From positions 124,001-188,000 of the forward strand of contig SWBL01000013.1 of the NCBI GenBank assembly GCA_024195585.1: a stretch of 64,000 nt of DNA. Direction: 5' to 3'. Origin of the DNA: Aureobasidium sp. EXF-3400. Its lineage: Eukaryota; Ascomycota; Dothideomycetes; Dothideales; Saccotheciaceae. How positions within the stretch are numbered: the stretch's first letter is position 1; each line of letters opens with the position of its first letter. The notes under the pieces were generated by a model. It did not search any database and was not told the DNA's origin. It was given only the letters and a program-made list of their open reading frames with translations. This document shows positions 1-10,345 of this stretch, in pieces. A program made the position numbers and the translations under genes.

Positions 1-69
1 CAACTTCTTTCTCCTTCATGTGGTAAGATTTGTCATTTCACCTTGATTTCTCCTGGTAACCTTGAACAG

Positions 70-277
70 GAGTATCCCAAACATGATCCCTCTACCTCCG
101 GACACAATCTACAACATGTGGAAAGCAGTCAAGCCATATGACTTTACAGCCACGCATGGTCTCTTCACTGGCTGGGATATCAAAGATGACAATGTCAAGA
201 GAAGTGTACTCGAAAGCATGAAGATCCAGGTCAGGAATCAAGGATTTGCAGAGCATGCTTTGTTGGACGAGGAGTAG
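70..277 (+). CDS. 3' terminal exon of a truncated gene, possibly a metallo-hydrolase
   Basis: The last 68 or so codons of a gene that begins left of the window. A pyrimidine-containing tract ending in AG at 68-69 serves as splice acceptor, and the frame then runs to a TAG at 275-277. The peptide contains IPLPPDTIYNMWKAVKP, THGLFTGWDIKDD and VLESMKIQVRNQG. This pattern resembles the C-terminal end of fungal MBL-fold (UlaG/RomA-like) metallo-hydrolases as I remember them, but the metal-binding residues would lie upstream and cannot be seen. The identification is therefore tentative. The first exon base is in phase only if the upstream exon agrees, which cannot be checked here. Confidence 0.5.
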
Positions 278-748
278 TTGGACGAGGCCAGCATTACTGC
301 TGCAGGTGATGGAGCATATTAAGATCATCAAAGGGGAACCGAGGTCTGTAAGATGAATGTCTTTTGATCCATTGAGATAGCTACAGGATGAGATGACGCC
401 GAGATGCGCTTATGAGAAAAATATTTTCAACGCGTAATATGCACAATGCCGCCTGGAATAGAGATGCTTTACATATGGATGAAGTTAGAAGGAGCTAGTA
501 CTCGCTCAAGAAGAATATCGACAAGAATGTGACAAGAAAAGGTATGGGTATCTTTTGTGATCCGCGCTGATTGGATGCATAGGGAAGAGAAAAGGTATGT
601 GTGCTTGAAATATGCCAGTCGGTTTGATGTTCGTCACCGAGCCGTGATCGAAGAGAAATGCTTTGTTGATAAGGAAATTGTCGTATGATCATAAAGATGT
701 TGGTTCGTAGGTTTCGAAAAGAGTGTGGGTGTCCGGTTGACTAGGTTT
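278..748. other. Intergenic, convergent gene ends
   Basis: Lies between the 3' end of the truncated gene and the 3' end of the vezatin-like gene, so it should hold two terminators or poly(A) regions. No reading frame with recognisable similarity and no repeat was seen. Confidence 0.5.
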
Positions 749-2728
749 TCATATTGAGGTGATACGTGCACCCATGGTATTCCGCTTTGGTCGCAGATTC
801 ATAACAGATTGAAGCTCTCGAATCATGTTGGTGCTCGATTCGCGCTTGTCGCGCAGTTCGGAAAGACGCGCTCGCTCCTCGTGCATCTTAGCAATGCGTT
901 CTTCTCTAGTCAATGAACTGCGTTGGCGAGGTATGTGAAGGGAAACACCTTCAAAAACTTCTTCGTCCGAGCCAGATCCTGCGAGACTGGACCTGTTCGA
1001 CTTTGATTCGCCGTTCAATGCACGCAGTGCATCAGCAGGCCCGCCTTCTTCAACAGCGGTAAGTCCACCAAGGCTCGGGGCTGGCGAACGCAAGCCACTT
1101 GATGCTTGCGAAATACGACGTTCCTGCTTGTCAAGGTTGCTTGCAAGAGAAGCCTTGCCATTCTCCCAGGCTTGCATCAACATCTTGAGATCAGCTCCAA
1201 TCGATTCGTACTGTGACATCAAGTTTGGGCCAAGATCAGTCAAGTCATCTGAATCTTCGATAGCCTTGGTGGATTCCTCTCTCATCAAAGCCATTTTCGC
1301 TTGTAATGATCTGATACCTTGGGAGAGGTCGGTGATCTTGCGAACCTGTGTGCGTAAACGCTCGCCAGCAGGTCTGGTAGAAAGTCTTGCCTCTCTTGGA
1401 ATTGTGAATTCTTCAACTTCACGAAGAAGATCGCTCAGCTTCTGTGCCCAAGTAGCAGTAGTAGTGCTTAAGGAGTTCATAATCTTGGTTGCGGCCGACC
1501 AGCGAGCGAAATCAGGGTTGCCTCCATCGGCCTCGAGTGACATGAGGGAGCAACAGACGACTCTCCTCAGGGTGCTGTATTGGTAGCTGACAACACGAAG
1601 ACTTCTAAGAGATTCCGGATCATCTTCTTCCAGAGAGACAGTTACAGGACTTACGGCCTCTTGAACAGCGTGGTGCGGAATATCGTAAACATCCAAGTAT
1701 TTCTCCATGTCATCTTGGTTAAGTAAGAGCTTGAGTGAGATGGTTGCATCTCTGAAAGCAGGCAATGCTTCGGCGTAGGCTTTGTTAAGGGCAGCACGCA
1801 GCTTGGCGCATTTCCGGTTAACCTTGACATCGTCGAAGCGGGAGATTGGAGGGAGTGGAGTGCTCCTGCGACCCGTTAGCAGATGTCATAATAAACAACA
1901 GATGTCGTCGTACAGTCTGTAGCCCTTGGAGACAAGCTCAACCTCCTGGATCAAAGACAAGGCAGCGGAGGTAGTGATGTCAAAGCCACGAGCGTTGGTC
2001 GTCAGTGAAGAGACGGTATCCACGGCCTGGTGTCTGAGGTACTGAAGCCATTGTCGACGAATGTATGCGTAGAACAAGACACCAGCTACGGCAGCGCATA
2101 GCAGCGCCAGCAATATCCGACTCTTGCTTAATCTAGAGCCACGAAGCCAGTTGAGCAGGAGAACGAGGACGAAGGCGACGCCGGCGGTAGCGGCGACACC
2201 AGAGACATTCAACGAGGCATTTGGAGCCAGGTCTGTGTTGCCAAAAGGAGCACCGTTGATCTGGGTGGTGTGCAACGAGCCGAGATCTGGGTATTCGTTG
2301 AGAAGTTGCGAGGCGACGATAAGATAGCGGAAGTGTTCGAGGAAGCGGTTGTTCTCAGCGCGGCCGATGCGAGAGTTGACGGCACGCTATGCTATGTCAG
2401 AGAGCTTGTTCGAATAGGGCAACAGAGGGAGAGAGTAAGCATACCGACCAAGCATGGTGAAGCTTGGATATGGTGCCCTGAGCAGGGAAGCGGAGGTTTA
2501 GGGGCTGGGTGAAGCGCTTGAGCGAGGGCTTCTGGGGAGCGACCGAAGGAGTGAAGAGAGGAGTATGCGCGGGATCCTGGTTGAGGTAGTTGAACGAGTC
2601 GTCGGCGGTGCCATGGCCTGCAGCATTGCATTAGTGAGAGTGTCGGGTCAAAGAGGCAGGCGCGTCTGGCGTGACGGACCTTCGAGCAGGGCAGCAAGCG
2701 GACTATCGTCTTCAAAGTAGCTCTCCAT
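749..2728 (-). CDS. INP2: Vezatin/Inp2-like myosin-binding peroxisomal membrane protein
   Basis: Four exons on the minus strand: 2680-2728, 2445-2617, 1914-2386 and 749-1865 (1,812 nt, 603 aa). The introns are 48-62 nt with GT..AG ends, and the third carries a tgctaac branch site. The protein starts MESYFEDDSPLAALLEG. A helical region reads LHHAWSRAVNSRIGRAEN...FLEHFRYLIVASQLL, followed by two hydrophobic membrane segments around residues 120-170 (VAFVLVLLLNWL, ILLALLCAAVAGVLFYAYI), then QEVELVSKGYRLSTPLPPISRF. The C-terminal half is a long helical/coiled region ending in a basic tail. This layout matches the fungal 'myosin-binding motif of peroxisomes' (vezatin) family. Yeast Inp2 of that family links peroxisomes to Myo2 for inheritance into the bud. 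The family call is strong. The peroxisomal role is inferred from the family. Confidence 0.82.
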
Positions 2729-3120
2729 TCACGCGGCCGATAACACTGTCCCTTGGTCTGTTACGTCTACCTCGTCGCACAAGAGTTGTCGAGGCAGAGG
2801 TATAAGTCGGAGATCAAGGTCACAACAGGCACAAGGCCATGATATCCGCGCATCCAGACGTTCCCAGCCTTCTAATGAGATGCGATCATGCAACGTGGAG
2901 TAATTAGCTTCAAAGTCTAATTTCACGGCTCAGATGCAGGGACCTGTACCTATTCCCGCCATGCCCGCGACTCGGCTGTTCGTTTTGTATACGCGAGGAG
3001 GAATATCCGTCGGCTCGTTGCTTGGGAAGACGAAATTGCACTCCAATCGACATCCTCTTTCATTAAACAACTGCATTATTGCCTCTCGTCAATTACACAT
3101 TACCTTCGCCACTTGCTCTC
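2729..3120. other. Intergenic, upstream of the vezatin-like gene
   Basis: Holds the presumed promoter of the vezatin-like gene and the 3' end of wetA, both transcribed leftward. No clear TATA box or repeat was seen. Confidence 0.4.
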
Positions 3121-3972
3121 CTACCCCAACATCAGCCCTGCATCTCGCAGCTCAGCCAAGTCACCCCCTGCTTTGACTACCGCCTTGAGCGCAGCCTGGC
3201 TAAACCTTCGCCGCTTCTCCACCGCCTCCCTTTCACGTCGTGCCTTGGTCTTGCTACTGCCCGACGGTGCCACTCCGCTCAACAACTTTTCACTATCTGA
3301 TGCTGTGTAGTTCACAAAACTGCTCCATGTTGCACGTGGACTCTGCACCTGCCCTGATGACTTGCGATTGTGACCTTTCGATGACCGTGTCCGCCGTTGG
3401 TGCCGCCGAGGTGATGGCGTGTCCGGTGAACATGTTCGCTGCTGACGACGCGGTGTTGACGGTGTACGTGACTCTCTTCTTGATCTGCCTAAGTACATCT
3501 CGCTCGCCGTCTCTTCGACTCGTGACGGCGCAAGTGTAGGATCGTAAGAAATCCTCAAGCCTGACATTGATAGGTCGTTGTGATGGCTTGGGATCCTTGC
3601 TATCGGCTGGGATCTCATGGGATGGTGTAGATTGGTCTCGCTCTCATCGCCCAACCATGGGCTGAAAGTCGGCGAAGGTTGGTGAATATCCTTTGCATCG
3701 AATGAGTTTGCACTCCACAATCTGTTGTGCTGGGATGGTTCGGGATAGATACTTGGAACCACCGGCGATGGTGCGTCCAATGCTACGATTGGGTATGCAA
3801 GTGCTGCAGGGTTGCATGTCCCGACCTCCAGTCCTTCGACATTGGCGTATTGGTTGAACACGTTATCGTATGCTGAAGTCCACTGTATCTCCTTGCTTGA
3901 TGGTTGTGTACGATTGGGCCGTATAGGCAGTGGTCGAATGGGGTAGGTGTATTGATGTGTGATTGATGCCAT
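3121..3972 (-). CDS. wetA: WetA-type conidial development regulator, short form
   Basis: Single exon, 283 aa from the ATG at 3972. The open frame extends further upstream, but that part is not low-complexity or acidic like the protein and has no WetA similarity. Two WetA hallmarks are visible. Near the N-terminus (about residues 30-45) is AYDNVFNQYANVE, like the DLFNQY motif of Aspergillus WetA. At the extreme C-terminus is SSFVNYTASDSEKLLSGVAP followed by SGSSKTKARREREAVEKRR and an Ala-rich helix. The C-terminal block is the conserved part of WetA, a nuclear regulator needed for spore wall maturation after BrlA and AbaA. The middle is Ser/Pro/Arg rich with a likely nuclear signal (PRRHQRRTRSSKGHNRK). 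At 283 aa it is about half the length of the Aspergillus protein. Either it is a naturally short lineage form or an upstream exon has been missed. Confidence 0.8.
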   Translation of the reverse strand: MASITHQYTYPIRPLPIRPNRTQPSSKEIQWTSAYDNVFNQYANVEGLEVGTCNPAALAYPIVALDAPSPVVPSIYPEPSQHNRLWSANSFDAKDIHQPSPTFSPWLGDESETNLHHPMRSQPIARIPSHHNDLSMSGLRISYDPTLAPSRVEETASEMYLGRSRRESRTPSTPRRQQRTCSPDTPSPRRHQRRTRSSKGHNRKSSGQVQSPRATWSSFVNYTASDSEKLLSGVAPSGSSKTKARREREAVEKRRRFSQAALKAVVKAGGDLAELRDAGLMLG

Positions 3973-4615
3973 TTTCAGCGTCCGATACGTAACGTTTTTG
4001 CGAGGGAGTGTAATTTTGGTTTTGGTTGGAGTGCGATACACAAGCCAGATCATGCAAGGTATTATATGCCGTGTCGAGCGAATCAGTCGAGTGGCTGGGA
4101 TTCTGTATGGAATGGGACCTTTACAATGACCAGTCTTCCTATTTGGTCCATGTCCCAGTAGCTGGGTTCCTTTGTCCTCAGTTACATTCCTCATCCTCCA
4201 GCCACCTGGAACTATGGTGGTTCTCGCTGCAGCATGTCCTCAAATGTTCTAACTCGGTCTCCACATAAGTAATCACAGATAGTATTATCCAGCAATTTGA
4301 GTTCTTTCTTTTTGCTCCAACAGCAGAAAAGCACTACCTATGGTATCTGCTTCACCAGGCACAAGATCCATGTCCGACCGCATGGTCGTTCGAGGAATGC
4401 TAGCCGTTCATCGTGGAATGTGCACATGGCCTTATCAAGTATTCCCAGCCACCTGGGTCCTTTGTATCAACGAAAACCTATACTTAGTCTGGTCATGCGG
4501 TAGCCGCATTCAGAAAGTCGATGAAGGTGTGCGGGGTTCTCGCTAATGGGAAGTGATATACGAAGGGGCTGCGGTTATGTATATACAAGGGTATCTACGT
4601 GGAGGTTGACAAAGT
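3973..4615. other. Intergenic, upstream of wetA
   Basis: Holds the likely wetA promoter and the 3' region of the Sdh5-like gene. An in-frame open extension of wetA runs to 4194 without a stop. No recognised gene or repeat. Confidence 0.4.
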
Positions 4616-5598
4616 TTATTTGTCCAAGTTCTTGAGCTCGGGCATGAAAGCCATACCTTGACCACTCTTGCTGTCCGGTTCCGCCTCGCCAGACCTGTCG
4701 CCTTCGAGAACACCTCCAGCACTACGGTCCTTGACATGCTGTCTCAACATGGCCAAGATTTCCGAGTTCTTCCAACGCTGGGGAACAGGACGATAGGCAG
4801 GCTTGAAGAGACCAACAGTCTGAGCCCACTCACCAGTGCCAGGAGGGCGAACAGGTTCATCTTTGGCAGGCTTGCCCTGGGCTGCAGGAGTAGCCTGCTC
4901 GGCACTGCCTCCTTCAGCGTATTCCGTAGAGGTGGGTGTAGGCTCCTGTGTGGCCCAGTAGTAGATGTCCCAGTCGTTCTCGTCGAGGAAAAGATCGTAT
5001 TGTTGAAGTTGCTTGGGTGTCATGGTTTCGAGGTAGCGATCGGCGAAGGTGGACATGAGGAGGTCACTCTCTAGTGTGCCTCTTTTCCTGCTTTGGTCTG
5101 TATGGTACAATCGTTAGCGGCGGCTCGGCTTTGTCAAAAGGGCCTGAAAGTGGTTGGCGACGAACATAAGAGTCTAGCCCTAGTGGTGTTGGTGTCCTCG
5201 CCTGTTCTCCTCAAAGGCTCGACACGGAAAGAACCTCCTTCGAGTTCACCTACTTCAAGATCGGCATTGGCGCCGGACTCAGGCTTGCCCGACTGAGTGC
5301 CGCCAGTCATTCTCTCAGTGTTTTCGGGCACAGAGTCCTTGGCAGCGAAGTTGGGGTCGGCTTTGGTGATCAACTCAGGAGGAGCGTTATCCTTGCCGAT
5401 GCTGGGCATCTCATTGGCAATGGTCGAGGTAGTGTTGGTCAAGTGTGGGTTGATAGGCTTCTTCATCTGATGCTTGCGGTATTCTTCGACCGTGTCATTG
5501 GGGCGAGCGGCACTGAAGCGGGCAGCACCCGAGCTGAAAGGACGCACAGCGCGAGGGGCGGCGCGAACGGATCTGAGAACGAGTCTTGCTGAAGACAT
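4616..5598 (-). CDS. SDH5: Succinate dehydrogenase assembly factor 2 (Sdh5/SDHAF2)
   Basis: Two exons, 5166-5598 and 4616-5097, joined across a 68-nt intron with GT..CAG ends and a gctaac branch site (304 aa). The N-terminus [21 protein letters not shown] is a typical mitochondrial targeting peptide, rich in Arg and Ser without acids. The splice joins RARLL to [10 protein letters not shown], giving the start of the SdhE/Sdh5 fold. After it come the diagnostic motifs [26 protein letters not shown] and [18 protein letters not shown]. In this family the protein helps attach FAD covalently to the SDH flavoprotein subunit in the mitochondrial matrix. An acidic Gly/Glu-rich insert precedes the core, and the protein carries a Gly-rich C-terminal tail. 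Identification is firm. Confidence 0.92.
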
Positions 5599-6563
5599 CT
5601 TGTGTGTGTTTGGTGAGAGATGTGTACAAGTTCAAAATCGAAGAAGACGAAGAGAGCTGCTGCTGTTTTGGTCTGGGGTTCTGAGCTCCGAGGTTGAGAG
5701 TCGAGATCTCTGTCGCGAAAGGCCGACGTCATCCTGGAATCATCATCGAGCCTCTGCATTCCCAAGCTAAACTTAACATTGCGGACAACAGAGCACAATT
5801 CATCGGAATTCACCATTGAACCGGGGTATGTCTGGGTCATGAAGTTCTATGATCCTGGGTAGCTTGTTTGTCACCATACTCTACAGTGTTGTGAGACGAG
5901 CCCACACCATGTGGATTTTGGCATGGGGAACAGCTGTGGATCTCATCCAAACCTCGAATACTCTTATTACCAACCCCAGTTTGCCTGGCTCATCGATCAT
6001 TCTACTGCTAGAAAGCATTCTCCTTGAGATGCTGGTTGATTGCTTAGGTAGTCTCAAAGCTCTGCTAATCAGACAACCAAGCCAACAGACATGTACAGCT
6101 GTTTCTCAAGATTTATTTTGTTACAAACTGAAACTTGAAATGGTTGGTTAGCATGTCAGTCATGTTCATTCTACGTCTTGAACGTCATTGTAGATTGTGT
6201 TTGTGCCATCCTGAGTCTGGCGTTTGTACCATTCTGGATCAGGTGTGGGATGATTGGCAAGCAATAGTTGCCTCATTTCCTGTGTTTGTCACTCGTGATT
6301 TGAGGCTTGTAGATGAGATCAAGAAAGAGCAGAGCAGAACATACCATGGTGAGCATAAGAGGGTAGGGGCAACATAATCGCAACTTCCCTATTGGCACTC
6401 ATCCACCACTTGCATCTTAGATCTTCTCTCCGATCCAGCTTTTACTTTTCAATACCCATCTCTCAACTCTCCGCCATCGTTATATGATCAATATCCCCGA
6501 CACCTGCATTCATCGATATAACGCCCTACTACCATTGCACATATCCTCATCAGCGATATCACT
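5599..6563. other. Intergenic, divergent promoters of the Sdh5-like and BTB genes
   Basis: About 1 kb between two divergently transcribed genes. Short open frames on both strands show no recognisable protein. The last 100 nt before the BTB gene are pyrimidine rich, as usual for a fungal leader. Confidence 0.45.
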
Positions 6564-7672
6564 ATGTCCAGCGATCCGACCCTTGCAATTCCTGTGGCCA
6601 CAGGCCGTCCTGGAGCATCTCGCACAAGCTCATCCCAAAGCATGCAGCGCTCTGTTGAACGCATCAACGACCGCCAGGACCTCGGTACTGTTGTCAAACG
6701 CGGCGTCAGCCCAGCACCAGACAGTACAGCAGAATTGGGTGCAGGCAGTGCAGCAGATGAACGTCCCACGAGCATCGCCATTCCGACCACCAAGGCTTCG
6801 AGCACCGGAGACCTCAGATCTGGTTTGGCCAGTCCAGTGATTCCTGATGGTGCTGTCCAGTAAGTCGCTCTGTGTTGTAGGTTGATAAATTGTTGACTGA
6901 CTCGTTTGCTCAGATCGCTTGTCGCTAGCATTCATGCCGACAATCCAGGCAGCAAGACTCCTACACCTGCGGATATCCCAACAACTGTGCTTCGTGCTGG
7001 CGTTACCCACAAAGTCTTCAAGGTGCCCAATCACCTGCTCACCAGCAAGGTCCCTTTCTTCAACAAGTTGTTATCGACCACGCCATCTCCTACCGATGAC
7101 CAATTGACTTTCGATGACCTTGATGAGTTCGCATTTGCGCTCTTCGTCCGCTGGTTGTATGGTGGCAAACTTCAGGGCCCACATGACTTCCATTCGTTCC
7201 AGCACTATCTCTGTCTGTATGTTATTGGTCAGAACTGGGACGTCGAACCCCTTTGCAATAACAGTAAGTACATGGTCCAAAGAGATGGCTATGCATCAGC
7301 TTACACTCCGCAGCCGTCGATCTGGTCCGCTTATACTACCACGAAAACAACATGACGGCACCTACCTTCCGCCTCGAATACATATACACCTTTACCAAGA
7401 CGCCCAACCACATGCGCAAGTTCTTGACAGAGACAGCTGCGTTCCGCGCGCTCTGTGGCGAACCTGCAGCCAAAGGGGTCTTCTTGTCAGACTCCATGAA
7501 GACGCTGATCAGCAAGGGTGGCGACTTCTCAATTGAATATGCTCACTCTCTCATCAAACTCGCCAAGGATGACTTCCCTGATCCCAGAAAAGGGTCCAAG
7601 TGTGACTGGCACGAACACGCTAACGGCAAGCTCTGTGCGAAGGAGGATGTGGAGCCATACATGACATCGTGA
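6564..7672 (+). CDS. BTB/POZ domain protein
   Basis: Three exons, 6564-6859, 6914-7263 and 7314-7672, with introns of 54 and 50 nt that both start GTAAGT (334 aa). Residues 1-100 are Ser/Thr rich and look disordered. A BTB-like fold follows, with VFKVPNHLLTSKVPFFNKLL, then the acidic FDDLDEFAFALFVRWLYGGKL, which is the usual BTB pattern of a first strand/helix pair followed by an F/V-W-x-Y segment. The C-terminal part reads DLVRLYYHENNMTAPTFRLE, as in many fungal BTB proteins whose targets are unknown. Such proteins commonly mediate dimerisation or Cullin-3 binding. No Kelch, MATH or zinc domain is seen, so a specific role cannot be given. Confidence 0.82.
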
Positions 7673-7894
7673 TCCCGCTCTTCATAGGATTTCAAGGGTT
7701 TGAGTTGAGTCGAGAAGAAGGCCGAGTTTGCTGTTGTTCATGACAGGCTAAATAAGGGGACGAGGGAGAAAGACACACAAAGGGGGGAGAGGCTTTAATT
7801 GCTGATACAGTACCTATGAACCATTGCTGCACATAACACAGCCGCAGCTCTCCAACCTGGAATGACATGAAATGCATTATACCGTCCATCTCGT

Positions 7895-8735
7895 CTAGAT
7901 GAGGTGCTTGGATCTGTGGAATCGTGTAAGCTTGCGAGGACTGTGAACATGCTGCAATCACAAACCTGAAGTAAGCACGCAGGTAGACGATCTGCCATGC
8001 GCCCAGACCGACCAGCATACCCATGGTGCCAAAAGCGAACCACTTAACACGCTCGTTGGTACTCTCATTGGTGTCTCTCAACTTCTGTTCACGGATACGA
8101 AGGTAGTCCAACTCGGCGACAACTTCAGCGACCATCTCTTCAATTCTGCGCAGCTCGGTCTCGACGGGCTGAAGCTTCTCGCCAGCTTGGATGGCGGACC
8201 AGTCTTTTGCATCGGCACCAATGTCGATATCGAGTTCAACGTGACGGCTGGGGTTCGGGCCTCCGGCGTCTGTTTCGTGGACGTGGTTAGTCAAAGATGA
8301 AATAGGTATGGACGGGGTCAAGTAAACGCACTTGAGGTCAAGATGTTCTCGAAGCAGACATCAAAAGCGGAATCAGCGTGAGAGGTGAAAGCGTAGCGAC
8401 CCTCGCCAGCGACATCGCGAGGTCTGTGGTAATCGTTGCCGACAGCATCCTTGATCTAGATGAGAGATGTATTGTCAGCATCTCCTTTCCACTCTCCTTG
8501 TACCCCAATTGGAGGCACTCACGTGCAGGTTCAGCACTTGACCATCTCCTCTGTGTCCACTGATAGTTGCCGTCACGACGACAAGCTGGTCCTTTGCGAC
8601 AAAGTTGCGAATGCAGCGTTCCTTGCTCGCCGACTCTGCTCCGGGATGTGCCTGGATGTCGAATTTGAGGGCGAAGCTGAGGGGCAGCAACGCCAGTAGG
8701 AGCAATCGCACCAAGAAACTTGTTCGCGATTCCAT
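7895..8735 (-). CDS. erv25: p24 family COPII cargo receptor Erv25
   Basis: Four exons, 8523-8735, 8332-8455, 7966-8269 and 7895-7913 (219 aa). The introns all have GT..AG ends. The last exon is only 19 nt and supplies the final residues [27 protein letters not shown] is a cleavable signal peptide. A GOLD domain follows ([24 protein letters not shown], then [18 protein letters not shown] with its paired Cys). A coiled coil comes next ([19 protein letters not shown]), then one membrane span and the tail YLRAYFRSKHLI. Erv25 forms p24 complexes that cycle between ER and Golgi and help select GPI-anchored and other cargo. The start was chosen at the signal peptide because the frame upstream (to 8960) is charged. 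The gene runs toward the BTB gene, leaving about 220 bp between stop codons. Confidence 0.95.
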
Positions 8736-9233
8736 CTTTTCTTCCTTGTCGTCTCCTCGGCGAACCCTGGTGTCGTCTCGAGTATGGTCTTTGTTGGGCG
8801 TGAGAGAAAGCAGCAAGCTCTCCTTTACTTTTGTTTGGTAAACGACAGGTAGCGCCTTCCCGAGAAACGATGCCCCGGATCTCCCTGAGCTGCTCCCTAT
8901 TGGATGCCAAGAATTCAGCTGTTGGTAATTGGTAGCACCCTGTCTGACTTTTTCCATCATCCGCTCCTTTCCAACGTCACATAATGGCGAGTCTGGCCCC
9001 GGTGTGAGATGTCTAGAATAACATATATGCTATTCCTATGTCTTTTCGTGACCATACGATGAGCTAAGCAATAGTGACTTGGATGATGCTGATAACTTCT
9101 TTAGCCTGCACAAATCCTTGGAAAGCTGCATGAGTGGGGTGCTATTTTTCAGCGCCAAACACGTCTGTCGAGATGTGCACACCATTCATTGGGCATCGAC
9201 TGTGAATTTTGATCTCTCAACATAGGAAAGGCC
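8736..9233. other. Divergent promoter between erv25 and the racemase-like gene
   Basis: About 500 bp shared by two divergent genes. One ACGTCA core, the type bound by bZIP factors, lies at about 8974-8979. Nothing else recognisable. Confidence 0.4.
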
Positions 9234-10274
9234 ATGTCTCAGCAAGAAGCATTCTGGGTCCACACGGAAGACTGGCACACGGCCGGCGAGCCCTTCCGTA
9301 TTGTCTCGGACCTGCCACCACATTGCACCAGTACAGGAGACACAGTATGGGAACGCCGTCTCAACATCATGAATCAGCCAAACCACCCACTAGACCTGTT
9401 GCGTCAATCTCTCTGCCATGAGCCAAGAGGTCATGCCGACATGTATGGAGGCTTCATCGTTCCTCCAAACGATTCTGGTGCCCATCTTGGCGTCTTGTTC
9501 TGGCATAGAGATGGTTTCTCGACAGCTTGCGGTCATGGAACAATCGCACTGGGTCGATATGCAGTGGCCAAAGGACTTGTGGAAACTGTCCAAGACGGGC
9601 CGGTCAAAGTCATTATCGATGTGCCTTCCGGACGCGTGGCTGCAGAGGTCAATTTCAAAGGCGGCAAAGTGGTCCACGTGAACTTTATCAACGTCCCCAG
9701 CTATCAGTATGCCAAAGAACTGCCTGTAAGCGTATCGATACCTGGTGCGAAGAATCTGCAATTCAAGGTCGATCTTTCCTGGGGCGGAGCTACTTGTGCA
9801 TCTGTTGATGCCAGTGACATCGATATAGAGATCAAGCCAGCCAATGCTCGACGCTTTATCGAACTGGCCCGTCAGATCAAGGCAGATGTTGGGACACGTG
9901 GAGACCACAAAGGCACATCTCTCTACACCATCTGTTTCTTCAAAACACTCAGCGACAGTGACGAAGCCATTGAGCAAAAGAGTGTCACTGTCTATGCAGA
10001 AGGCGCCATCGACAGATCTCCTTGCGGCAGTGCCACTGGTTCTCGAATAGCCGTCTTGTTAGCACAAGGAAAGTTGAAGGGCAACAAGAAACTGATCCAC
10101 CACTCCGTCGTCAACACGACTTTTGAAGCCAGAGTCACCTCTCAGCAGCAGGAGGAAGGATCGGCCTACCCGACTTGCATCCCCGAAGTCAGAGGCAATG
10201 CTTTCCTTACTGGTCGCCATAGCTTCTTCATCGACCCGAACGATCCGACATACCCTGGGTTCTTCTTCGAGTAG
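9234..10274 (+). CDS. Proline racemase family enzyme (racemase or hydroxyproline epimerase)
   Basis: Single exon, 346 aa, a normal length for the family. The N-terminus has HTAGEP. Both catalytic cysteines are present: Cys99 in STACGHGTIALG and Cys264 in DRSPCGSATGSR. The two-base mechanism of proline racemases and 4-hydroxyproline 2-epimerases needs both. The related trans-3-hydroxyproline dehydratases replace one Cys by Ser or Thr. The sequence therefore favours a racemase/epimerase over a dehydratase, but the substrate cannot be read. There is no targeting signal, so it is probably cytosolic. It converges with an APC permease gene, the two stop codons being about 70 bp apart, which would fit uptake and use of an amino-acid-like compound. 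Confidence 0.88.
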   Translation: MSQQEAFWVHTEDWHTAGEPFRIVSDLPPHCTSTGDTVWERRLNIMNQPNHPLDLLRQSLCHEPRGHADMYGGFIVPPNDSGAHLGVLFWHRDGFSTACGHGTIALGRYAVAKGLVETVQDGPVKVIIDVPSGRVAAEVNFKGGKVVHVNFINVPSYQYAKELPVSVSIPGAKNLQFKVDLSWGGATCASVDASDIDIEIKPANARRFIELARQIKADVGTRGDHKGTSLYTICFFKTLSDSDEAIEQKSVTVYAEGAIDRSPCGSATGSRIAVLLAQGKLKGNKKLIHHSVVNTTFEARVTSQQQEEGSAYPTCIPEVRGNAFLTGRHSFFIDPNDPTYPGFFFE

Positions 10275-10345
10275 GAGAATTCGCACAAGCGATTGAGATT
10301 AAAGGACAGAATTTGCAATACATCATGATACAGAAAAGATGACTA

